Source: JAAFHI01 sp039793685 (GTDB lineage: Bacteria > Acidobacteriota > Blastocatellia > Chloracidobacteriales > Chloracidobacteriaceae). From it: a stretch of DNA of 64,000 bases. This document shows positions 33,810-41,784 of this stretch, piece after piece. The notes beneath the pieces were generated by a model. That model saw nothing but the letters and a program-made list of their open reading frames with translations, was not told the origin of the DNA and searched no databases. A program made the position numbers and the translations under genes. The DNA lies in NCBI GenBank assembly GCA_039793685.1, contig JBDRAL010000003.1, positions 1-64,000 on the forward strand, in the 5' to 3' direction. The number at the start of each line of letters is the position of its first letter. Position 1 is the first letter of the stretch.

Positions 33810-35321
33810 ATGGCCTTCGATTACCTCGAACGCATCCTGAACGCGCGTGTCTACGACGTGGCGCAGGAAACGCCTCTCGACTTCGCCCCCAATCTCTCCC
33901 GCCGCCTTTCCAACCGCCTTCTTTTAAAGCGGGAAGACATGCAGCCGGTGTTTTCATTCAAGCTGCGCGGGGCGTACAACAAGATCGCCAAACTGCCCAT
34001 TGAAACCCGCGAGCGCGGCGTCATCGCAGCCTCGGCTGGAAATCACGCGCAGGGCGTAGCTTTGAGCGCGGCCCGGTTCAACACCCGCGCGGTGATCGTG
34101 ATGCCCACGACCACGCCCGACGTGAAAATCGCCGCCGTAAAAAGCCGTGGCGGCGAGGTTGTATTGCACGGGGAGACGTTCGACGACGCCTATGCTCACG
34201 CCAGAAAACTTGAACGTGAACAGGGATTGACCTTCATCCATCCGTTCGATGATCCCGACGTGGTTGCCGGTCAGGGAACCATCGGGATGGAAATCCTCCG
34301 CCAGTGCCAGACCCCGATTCACGCCGTCTTCGTGGCCATCGGTGGCGGCGGCCTGATTGCGGGCATCGCGGCCTACATCAAGCGGCTCAGGCCGGAGACG
34401 AAAATCATCGGGGTCGAACCGGTGGACGCCGACGCCATGGCGCGTTCGCTGAAAGCCGGTCGTCGCGTCAGGCTTGAACAGGTGGGTTTGTTTGCGGACG
34501 GCGTGGCGGTGCGTGAAGTCGGCGAGGAAACGTTCCGGCTTTGCCGCGAATACGTTGATGAAGTTTTACTGGTTGACACCGACGCGACCTGCGCGGCGAT
34601 CAAGGATGTCTTCGAGGATACGCGCTCGATTCTCGAACCCGCCGGCGCGCTCGCGGTCGCGGGGGCGAAGGCGTACGTTGAGCGCGAGGCCATTTCAGAC
34701 GAAACGCTGATTGCGGTTGCCTGCGGGGCGAACATGAATTTCGACCGGTTGCGGTTCGTGGCCGAGCGCGCCGAACTCGGCGAACGCCGGGAAGCCGTCT
34801 TCGCGGTCACGATTCCCGAGGAACGCGGAAGTTTCAGAAAGTTCTGCGCCTGCATCGGGAAACGGAACCTGACCGAGTTCAACTACCGCATCGCCGATGA
34901 AAAACGCGCGCACATCTTCGTCGGTCTTCAGGTCGCGGGGCGCGAAGACATTTCGCGAATGGCCAATGAATTTCAGGAGGCCGGCTTCCCCGCCCTCGAT
35001 CTGACCGACGACGAACTCGCCAAACTTCATCTGCGCCACATGGTCGGAGGCCGTGCGTCCCTTGCGATGGATGAACTGCTCTACCGTTTCGAATTTCCCG
35101 AACGTCCCGGCGCCCTGATGACCTTTCTCAGCCGGATGCGGCCCGAATGGAACATCAGCCTTTTTCATTATCGGAACCACGGCGCGGATTACGGCCGAAT
35201 CGTCGTCGGCGTGCAGGTTCCCCCGTCGGACATGCCCCAGTGGCGAGCGTTTCTCGACACGCTGGGTTATCGCTATTGGGATGAAACCGACAACGCGGCG
35301 TACCGGATGTTTCTTCGTTGA
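33810..35321 (+). CDS. ilvA: Threonine ammonia-lyase, biosynthetic
   Basis: IlvA deaminates threonine to 2-oxobutanoate, the first committed step to isoleucine. The 503-residue product has the PLP lysine Lys51 in FSFKLRGAYN, the SAGNHAQG phosphate loop and the glycine-rich GGGGLIAGIA. The catalytic domain (to about 320) is followed by a C-terminal half with two ACT-like regulatory segments (EERGSFRKFC and FEFPERPGALMTFL). This is the long, isoleucine-inhibited form. A perfect inverted repeat precedes the gene. Confidence 0.95.
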   Translation: MAFDYLERILNARVYDVAQETPLDFAPNLSRRLSNRLLLKREDMQPVFSFKLRGAYNKIAKLPIETRERGVIAASAGNHAQGVALSAARFNTRAVIVMPTTTPDVKIAAVKSRGGEVVLHGETFDDAYAHARKLEREQGLTFIHPFDDPDVVAGQGTIGMEILRQCQTPIHAVFVAIGGGGLIAGIAAYIKRLRPETKIIGVEPVDADAMARSLKAGRRVRLEQVGLFADGVAVREVGEETFRLCREYVDEVLLVDTDATCAAIKDVFEDTRSILEPAGALAVAGAKAYVEREAISDETLIAVACGANMNFDRLRFVAERAELGERREAVFAVTIPEERGSFRKFCACIGKRNLTEFNYRIADEKRAHIFVGLQVAGREDISRMANEFQEAGFPALDLTDDELAKLHLRHMVGGRASLAMDELLYRFEFPERPGALMTFLSRMRPEWNISLFHYRNHGADYGRIVVGVQVPPSDMPQWRAFLDTLGYRYWDETDNAAYRMFLR

Positions 35322-35475
35322 CCCCCCGAAAAGTTAAGAGAATTGACAGGCGTCGGCCCAAGGACGTACTTTCCGGCTGCCGCTTCACAATTTTCTCGCA
35401 ACATTGCCTTGTTCCCACTTTCCCTGGGCGCCCAGCCAAAGGTTTACAAAGGTACGGTAGTGGGGGGAGCCACCG

Positions 35476-38400
35476 ATGAGTACCCTGGTACACTCGACCT
35501 TTTCCGTAAAGGTTTTCATTCCGGATGAAGACCTCCGCAACACGGTTTCCCGAATTTTTCGGGACGAAGGCATCCTTCACGAAGCAATCGGAAGCGAAGA
35601 CGGGTTTTCGGCCTACGAAGTCGTCGTTCTCTCTCTTGATTCGGGTGAATTCAAACTTCCGCCCAATATTCGGAAACAGCCGGCATCCGGCCGGGATCTT
35701 TTTCTTGTCGTTCCGCCGGAACTGGAATCTCAGGCCAGTCAGTGGTGGGAAAGCGGACTCATCACGGATTACGTTACCACCGGATACATCAACCGGCTTC
35801 CTTCAGCCATTCGGAAACACTCATCCGTTTACCGTTCCCGTGAGTTTTTCAACCCGATTCATCATTTTGAGGGACTGGGTCGGGTGGTGAAATCCATTCT
35901 CGACACCAATGGACTCGATGGCGTCTTTCGGGTTGCGACCGAGGAAATCGCCAAATTTCTGGGGGCGCAACGGGCGGTCATCGTTCGGCATTACCCGAAC
36001 CTGGGTTACTGGCGTCACGAAGCCGAGTTTCGTCTCGACCCACAACTTGAGGAATCGGCCGGGTTTCTCATTCAGGATTCGAAGAACCTGTTCGGAACCG
36101 GACTGAGCGAGTCCCGGAGTTTCGAAGCGGGCGAGGACGGGGAACTGGTTCATGAAATCATTGAAAAAATAAGCACCAGATTTCCGGGAACCTGGCTGTT
36201 GGCCCCTATCCACATTGGAGAAGAGGCGTGGGGAACCATCAATCTTCAACGACCTCCCGACGGACACAAATGGTCGGCCAGGGACAACTCGGTCGCTCAA
36301 ATGCTGGCGGACACCCTTGGCATTGCCATCAAACAGTCCCGGCTGCTCAATCAGCTTCAACAGGACATCGAGGAACGAACTCACCTCTACCACGCGCTTC
36401 ACGAAAGCGAGAACCGGTTTCGAGCGGTGGTTGGCAGTTCTCCGCTCCCCATTACCATCAAGGACCTGGATGGGCGGTATTCCTACGTCAATCCGGCCGG
36501 GGAAAAACTGTATGGAGCGCCCGAGGTCAATTTGATCGGCCGAAAAATCGCCGACTTCCTTCCGCCCCACCAGGCGCTGCGAAGTCGTGAAACGGACCAA
36601 CTGGTGGTGCAGTTGGGAGAGTCGAGGGTATTCGAGGAACGGCGGGATCTGGTCACGGGGACATATGACCTGCAAATGACCAAATTTCCCCTTTTTGACG
36701 ATTCCAATACCATTCACTCGGTCTGCACCATCTTCGAGGACATCACCGCCAAAAAGACGCTCATTTCGGAATTGCAGCAATCCGAAAACCGCTACCGGCT
36801 GATTGCCTCCGCGATTCCCGATACCCTGATTCGCCTTTCGGTGGATGGGACGTGCCTCGACTTTTTCTCTCCGGGCAACGACTTTCTTCCGGGCCTTGTG
36901 AGCGCCCCTGAAGGATTGTCCATTTCGGAATTCGGATTCCCCGCCGACCTGACCGAACAGATTTTCCAGTCCTGCCGGGCCGCCACCGTTTCCGGAAAGG
37001 TTTCCAGTTTCGAATATCCGATGGAAGTTGCGGGACACCCCAAATGGTTTGAAATTCGGGTGACGTCCGGTTCGAACGGCGACTCGATCCTCATCATCCG
37101 GGACGTTTCCGAACGGAATGAATTCATCGAGCAACTGAAGACCCGCGAAAACCGGCTTCGACTGCTTGAAACCGCCATTGATAACGCCAAGGACATCGTT
37201 CTCATCACCGACACCAAACTTGGAGACAATCCGGGTCAGCACATCCTTTACGTCAATCGAACCTTTGAACGGTTTACCGGTTACTCAAAGGAGGAAGTCA
37301 TCGGAAAGACCCCGCGGATTCTCCAGGGGCCGGGCACTCGCGAAGAAACCAGAACCATCCTGCGGGAAGCCATTCTGAAGTGGGAATCGGTCACGGTTGA
37401 AATTCTCAATTACAAAAAGGACGGCACCGAATTCTGGACCGAACTTTCCATTGTTCCCCTTCTTCAACCGGACGGGATTTTCTCACACTGGGTGTCGGTG
37501 CAGCGCGACATCACCGAACGCAAACAGACGGAACTGGCCCTTCGACAATCCCAGAAGATGGAAGCCGTCGGGCAACTGACGAGCGGAGTCGCCCATAATT
37601 TCAACAACATACTGATGATTATCAGCGGTCACTCCCAACTCCTTGAAAAGTCGCTCCAGCCCGGGAGCAAGGAGAGCCATCAGGTCAGCACCATCCTCAC
37701 CGCGGCCAATCGCGGCGCCGAACTGGTCCGGCAGCTCATGGCCTACAGCCGAGCCGGCGATCTGAAACCCGGAATCATCAATATCGTCGGAAAGGTCCGC
37801 GAAACAATTTCACTTATCGAAAAAGTGCTTCCGGAAAATCTGGATATTCGAGTGGAAATGCCGAATGAACCCGTCTGGGTTTGTCTGGATGGAGAAAAAT
37901 TCACCCAGACCCTGCTGAACCTGGCCGTCAACGCGCGGGATGCCATGCCCGAAGGCGGCACGCTCCGGTTTCTCGGCGGCATTCATCTCAGGGAAAAGTA
38001 CGATCCGATCCGAAAAACCCTGTCCTCGGCGCTTGCGGGTTGCGACCTGTTTCGCCTTGAGGTCATCGATACGGGAATCGGCATGACTCCCGAGGTCAAG
38101 GAACGGATTTTCGAACCGTTTTTCACCACCAAGGAAATGGGGAACGGAACCGGACTCGGTCTGGCTTCCGTGTTTGGCTTCATGACGGAAACCAGAGGCC
38201 AAATCCAAGTCGATTCGATTCCCTCGGAGGGAACATCCTTCAAGCTCTTTTTTCCGCTGGCGGAAGTGCCCCTCCCCCTTTCCCCTCCCCCAAACCAACC
38301 GGCCGGCGATGACGACTACCGGGGATTCCGGGTGCTTCTCGTCGAGGACGAGGAAGCCACGCGGAATCTCATTCACGAAATGCTTGAAAGTGTCGGCTTT

Positions 38401-38703
38401 ACCGTATTTTCGGCGGCAAACGGGGCTGAAGGAATGCAAATCGTGAATTCGATGGCACGCCCTGTGGACCTCCTCATTACCGACTGGATCATGCCGAAAA
38501 TGGGAGGACGGCTGTTTATCGACCTCTTTGCCAGGGACAATCCATCCATTCCGATTGTGGTCATTACCGGTACGCCCGATCCCCGTGTCATCAACCAGGA
38601 CACCCAGTCGGATATTTTCATTGTTCCCAAACCATTTTTCCTGACTGACCTTGTGCAAACCATTTCAATCGCCATTGACCGAAGACGAAAGACCAATGGA
38701 TGA
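35476..38703 (+). CDS. Hybrid histidine kinase with GAF, three PAS domains and receiver
   Basis: The 1075-residue cytoplasmic protein starts after a GGGGGGAG ribosome binding site. In order: an N-terminal part (1-120) that looks like a degenerate receiver, a GAF domain (about 135-290), PAS domains near 310-430, 435-550 and 555-685, a HisKA domain with GVAHNFNNIL, a HATPase domain (NLAVNARDAMP, DTGIGM, GTGLGLASV), and a C-terminal receiver with Asp in LLITDWIMPKMGG and Lys in VPKPF. The third PAS has ILQGPGT, as LOV-type domains do, but lacks the flavin-reactive Cys. There is no separate response regulator beside it. Confidence 0.92.
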   Translation: MSTLVHSTFSVKVFIPDEDLRNTVSRIFRDEGILHEAIGSEDGFSAYEVVVLSLDSGEFKLPPNIRKQPASGRDLFLVVPPELESQASQWWESGLITDYVTTGYINRLPSAIRKHSSVYRSREFFNPIHHFEGLGRVVKSILDTNGLDGVFRVATEEIAKFLGAQRAVIVRHYPNLGYWRHEAEFRLDPQLEESAGFLIQDSKNLFGTGLSESRSFEAGEDGELVHEIIEKISTRFPGTWLLAPIHIGEEAWGTINLQRPPDGHKWSARDNSVAQMLADTLGIAIKQSRLLNQLQQDIEERTHLYHALHESENRFRAVVGSSPLPITIKDLDGRYSYVNPAGEKLYGAPEVNLIGRKIADFLPPHQALRSRETDQLVVQLGESRVFEERRDLVTGTYDLQMTKFPLFDDSNTIHSVCTIFEDITAKKTLISELQQSENRYRLIASAIPDTLIRLSVDGTCLDFFSPGNDFLPGLVSAPEGLSISEFGFPADLTEQIFQSCRAATVSGKVSSFEYPMEVAGHPKWFEIRVTSGSNGDSILIIRDVSERNEFIEQLKTRENRLRLLETAIDNAKDIVLITDTKLGDNPGQHILYVNRTFERFTGYSKEEVIGKTPRILQGPGTREETRTILREAILKWESVTVEILNYKKDGTEFWTELSIVPLLQPDGIFSHWVSVQRDITERKQTELALRQSQKMEAVGQLTSGVAHNFNNILMIISGHSQLLEKSLQPGSKESHQVSTILTAANRGAELVRQLMAYSRAGDLKPGIINIVGKVRETISLIEKVLPENLDIRVEMPNEPVWVCLDGEKFTQTLLNLAVNARDAMPEGGTLRFLGGIHLREKYDPIRKTLSSALAGCDLFRLEVIDTGIGMTPEVKERIFEPFFTTKEMGNGTGLGLASVFGFMTETRGQIQVDSIPSEGTSFKLFFPLAEVPLPLSPPPNQPAGDDDYRGFRVLLVEDEEATRNLIHEMLESVGFTVFSAANGAEGMQIVNSMARPVDLLITDWIMPKMGGRLFIDLFARDNPSIPIVVITGTPDPRVINQDTQSDIFIVPKPFFLTDLVQTISIAIDRRRKTNG

Positions 38704-38757
38704 AAACCGTTGAAAAAGCAGGGGAAAAAGAAATTTCGCGGAAGTTGGATTGGACTT

Positions 38758-38808
38758 TTCCCGATTTCGGGAAGTACCCTTCAGGGTTGCCTGAATCAAG
38801 TGTGATTC
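38758..38808. promoter_or_regulatory. Three small hairpins before an MFS gene
   Basis: TTCCCG/CGGGAA around ATTT (38758-38773), ACCCT/AGGGT around TC (38776-38787) and GAATCA/TGATTC around AGTG (38793-38808). All three stems are perfect. The last ends 16 bp before the MFS start codon. Confidence 0.5.
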
Positions 38809-38824
38809 GGCCTGATGGGGAATT

Positions 38825-40117
38825 ATGGAAATCGAAAGTGAATCAGCACCTGCCCGAATAGGAAACCCGCCCCTCGAATCGACCTGGATTCAGGGCGGCA
38901 CGCCAACCTTCAGACGCGCCATGCGGGCCATGTTCTTCGGCGGATTTGCGACGTTTGCGTTGCTCTACGATGTACAGGCAGTCCTTCCGCTGCTCGCCGC
39001 CGAATTCAGACTGACGCCTGCCGCCGCCAGTACCGCCGTTTCCTGCGCCACCGCCGCCCTTGCGTTCATGCTCATCCCGGCGGGAATGCTCGCCGACCGA
39101 TTCGGACGCAAAACGGTGATGACTGGCGCACTGGCACTTGCGGCCCTGTTTACCCTCGGAGCCGCGACCGCGCCGAATTTTCAAACCCTGATCGTGTTTC
39201 GGACACTCGTCGGTTTCTCCCTCGCGGGACTCCCGGCGGTAGCGATGGCCTATCTTGGGGATGAAATCGAGGCCAAATCGCTAGGCCGGGCGATGGGGTT
39301 GTACATCGCGGGCAACGCCCTCGGAGGAATGGCCGGACGCTACATCGCAGCGACCATTTCCGATTTTGCGTCCTGGCGGGTTGCACTGGCCGTTCTTGGC
39401 CTTCTTGCAGCGGGTGCGGCCCTTGAATTCAATCGGTGCCTGCCCCGTTCGAAACATTTTCGGAAAAGCAGTTTCAGCCTTCCCGAACTTCTTCGGGACG
39501 CCCACAGGCATGTGACCGATGGCGGTCTGCCGCTGCTGTTCGCGGTCGGATTCCTCGTGATGGGAACCTTCGTCAGCCTTTACAACTATCTTGGATTCCA
39601 TCTGAAGGAAGCGCCCTTCAACCTGACGACGCGGGAAATGGGCGCGGTGTTTCTGCTTTATATCGTCGGAATCTGGGCCTCGACCTGGACCGGACAACTC
39701 GCCGACCGCGTCGGGCGAAGGAACATTCTCTGGATGATGGCCATCGTCATCGGCGTCGGACTGTTGATGACCCTGAGCGGAAAACTGCCGGTCATCATCC
39801 TTGGTGTCGCGATTTTCACCTTCGGATTCTTCGGAGCGCACTCCATTGCGAGCAGTTGGGTCGGAAGGCGCGCGCTGAAAGCCAAAACCCTCGCTGCCTC
39901 GATGTACCTGTGCAGCTACTACCTCGGAGCGAGTCTCATCGGGTCGTTTTCAGGGTTGTTGTGGAAGATGGACGGCTGGGTCGGCGTTGCCGCCGGGCTG
40001 GCGGGAACGACCATCGCCTGCCTCGTCATCGCGTTGAAATTGCGTACCCTCGCGCCGGTTCGCCGGAATGAAAGCACCGGTCGGATCGACCTCGCCGAAG
40101 TGCTTGCGAAGAATTAG
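38825..40117 (+). CDS. MFS transporter (YnfM-like)
   Basis: The 430-residue product has twelve predicted membrane segments and the MFS loop signature twice: GMLADRFGRKTVM after segment 2 and GQLADRVGRRNIL after segment 8. This fits the drug:H+ antiporter DHA1-like or YnfM-like group, with an N-terminal extension of about 35 residues. The substrate is unknown. GGGGAATT precedes the ATG, and three small hairpins lie before the gene. An octamer array follows the stop. Confidence 0.88.
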   Translation: MEIESESAPARIGNPPLESTWIQGGTPTFRRAMRAMFFGGFATFALLYDVQAVLPLLAAEFRLTPAAASTAVSCATAALAFMLIPAGMLADRFGRKTVMTGALALAALFTLGAATAPNFQTLIVFRTLVGFSLAGLPAVAMAYLGDEIEAKSLGRAMGLYIAGNALGGMAGRYIAATISDFASWRVALAVLGLLAAGAALEFNRCLPRSKHFRKSSFSLPELLRDAHRHVTDGGLPLLFAVGFLVMGTFVSLYNYLGFHLKEAPFNLTTREMGAVFLLYIVGIWASTWTGQLADRVGRRNILWMMAIVIGVGLLMTLSGKLPVIILGVAIFTFGFFGAHSIASSWVGRRALKAKTLAASMYLCSYYLGASLIGSFSGLLWKMDGWVGVAAGLAGTTIACLVIALKLRTLAPVRRNESTGRIDLAEVLAKN

Positions 40118-40120
40118 GAA

Positions 40121-40144
40121 CGCAAAGTCGCAAAGACGCAAGGA
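40121..40144. repeat. 8-bp tandem array after an MFS gene
   Basis: CGCAAAGT, CGCAAAGA and CGCAAGGA begin three bases after the stop codon at 40117. The units belong to the same octamer family as the array at 21523-21554. Confidence 0.78.
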
Positions 40145-40150
40145 AAGGCT

Positions 40151-41692
40151 TTATTTTCGCGGTTGAAAGCCGAGCGAGCGATAGATTTCGGGCATGTTCA
40201 GAGCAGACCGGAAATGCGTCGCCAGCGCGTCAAACCGTTCGTCGGGCGTCGGAAGTCGGCGGTAGTCGAGATCGTCGGGGAACGGTTTTCCGGCGAGGCG
40301 TCCCAAATGCTTCACAAGAACCGCGCGAGCTTCCGGCGCATCGAACAGGCCGTGCAGGTACGTTCCGAAAACACTGCCCGTCGAATTCATCGCACCGTCA
40401 TCAATCCATTCGGCGTCATCCATTCGGTTCAACTTCAAAAACGGCGACACGCCGACGCCCAAATCCGTCCGGCCCATGTGAATTTCATAACCTTGAAGTT
40501 CTTCGGTTTCGGCATTTGATGAGAAAACGTCGGAATTGAACAATTGCGCGATTGCCTGCCGGGTGATTTTCTCGCCTGCCATTTCGGTTGAAACATCGAG
40601 CAATTCGAGACCGCGCGCGGTCGCGGGCGGACCTTCAACGCCGAGCGGATCGCTTATTTCCCTTCCCAAAATCTGAAAGCCGCCGCAGATTCCGACGACA
40701 GGCCTGCCCGCGCGGGCGTTGGTGCGAATGAGTTCGTCCCACCCGGTTTCACGAAGCCAGGCAAGGTCTTTCAAGGTGTTTTTACTTCCGGGAAGGATGA
40801 GTACATCCGCTTTCAAGCCTTCCGCCAGCGTCCGCGTGTAGAACAACGTCACGCCTTCCACCGCTTCCAGCGCGGTGAAATCGGTGAAATTCGACATGTA
40901 GGGATAGCTCACTACGCCGATTTTCAATGCCTCGTTGCCGCCGGAATCGGGTCGAACGGCGCGGCGTCCGACGGAAACCGAATCTTCATCATCGATGCCG
41001 TGATTGTGGAAGTAAGGCACGACGCCGAGACAGGGCTGGCCGAGGCGTTGTTCGAGATATTCGATGCCGGGATGAAGCAGCGTCACGTCTCCGCGAAACT
41101 TGTTCACGATGAACCCGGCGAACCGGGCGCGTTCTTCGGGAGTTAAAAGTTCATACGTCCCGATGAGCTGCGCGAAAATGCCGCCCCGGTCGATGTCGGT
41201 CACGAGTACGCACCGGGCGTCGGCATACTCCGCCATCCGCAGATTCACCAGATCGTTCGCCTTCAGGTTCATCTCGACGGGCGACCCCGCGCCTTCCAGC
41301 ACGACCAGTTCGTGCCGCGCCGCCAGCCGTTCGTAGGCCGATTCGACGGCTTCGATGAGCTTGGCCTTCAATTCCTCATAAGCGAGGGCTTTGTAATTTC
41401 CCAGAACCTTCCCGTTGAGAATCACCTGCGAGCCGACATCGGAGGACGGCTTGAGCAGAATCGGATTCATATCGACGTGGGGTTCGAGTCCCGCAGCCTG
41501 CGCCTGCGCCGCCTGCGCACGCCCGATTTCGTGGCCTTCGCGCGTCGGAAAGGAATTCAGGGCCATGTTTTGCGCCTTGAAGGGCGCGACGTTGAGGCCG
41601 TCCTGCCGGAAAATGCGGCAGAGGGCGGCATTGGTGAGCGATTTTCCGGCGTCGGAGGTGGTCCCGAGGACCATCAGGGCTTTCGCGGTCAT
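40151..41692 (-). CDS. cobQ: Cobyric acid synthase
   Basis: CobQ amidates four carboxyl groups of adenosylcobyrinic a,c-diamide with glutamine in cobamide synthesis. The 513-residue product has an N-terminal dethiobiotin-synthase-like P-loop (TTSDAGKS, 11-18), the APFKAQNMALNS segment, and a C-terminal class I-like amidotransferase domain with the nucleophile Cys in VGICGGFQILG and His in GTYLHGLFD. Length is normal. No other cob genes are adjacent; bluB is at 26.3 kb. Confidence 0.95.
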   Translation of the reverse strand: MTAKALMVLGTTSDAGKSLTNAALCRIFRQDGLNVAPFKAQNMALNSFPTREGHEIGRAQAAQAQAAGLEPHVDMNPILLKPSSDVGSQVILNGKVLGNYKALAYEELKAKLIEAVESAYERLAARHELVVLEGAGSPVEMNLKANDLVNLRMAEYADARCVLVTDIDRGGIFAQLIGTYELLTPEERARFAGFIVNKFRGDVTLLHPGIEYLEQRLGQPCLGVVPYFHNHGIDDEDSVSVGRRAVRPDSGGNEALKIGVVSYPYMSNFTDFTALEAVEGVTLFYTRTLAEGLKADVLILPGSKNTLKDLAWLRETGWDELIRTNARAGRPVVGICGGFQILGREISDPLGVEGPPATARGLELLDVSTEMAGEKITRQAIAQLFNSDVFSSNAETEELQGYEIHMGRTDLGVGVSPFLKLNRMDDAEWIDDGAMNSTGSVFGTYLHGLFDAPEARAVLVKHLGRLAGKPFPDDLDYRRLPTPDERFDALATHFRSALNMPEIYRSLGFQPRK

Positions 41693-41729
41693 GGTTTTGT
41701 TTTTTCAAAAAGAAGTACAAAAAGGAAAT

Positions 41730-41782
41730 CGGGTTTCAGGCTGAAGAAACCTGAAACCCGACACCCGATATCCGACACCTTT
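41730..41782. repeat. GGTGTCG heptad/foldback element after the TonB-receptor gene
   Basis: CGGGTTTCAGG (41730-41740) pairs perfectly with CCTGAAACCCG (41750-41760) around a 9-nt loop. The second arm continues as heptads CGACACC-like (41759-41780). Read on the minus strand, heptads GGTGTCG, GATATCG and GGTGTCG follow the receptor stop at 41785. It lies between that gene and cobQ. Confidence 0.83.
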
Positions 41783-41784
41783 TT

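Noticed and set aside
35476..38703. LOV photoreceptor domain in the hybrid kinase
   Set aside because: The third PAS has an ILQGPGT segment like LOV domains, but the Cys that reacts with flavin is missing.
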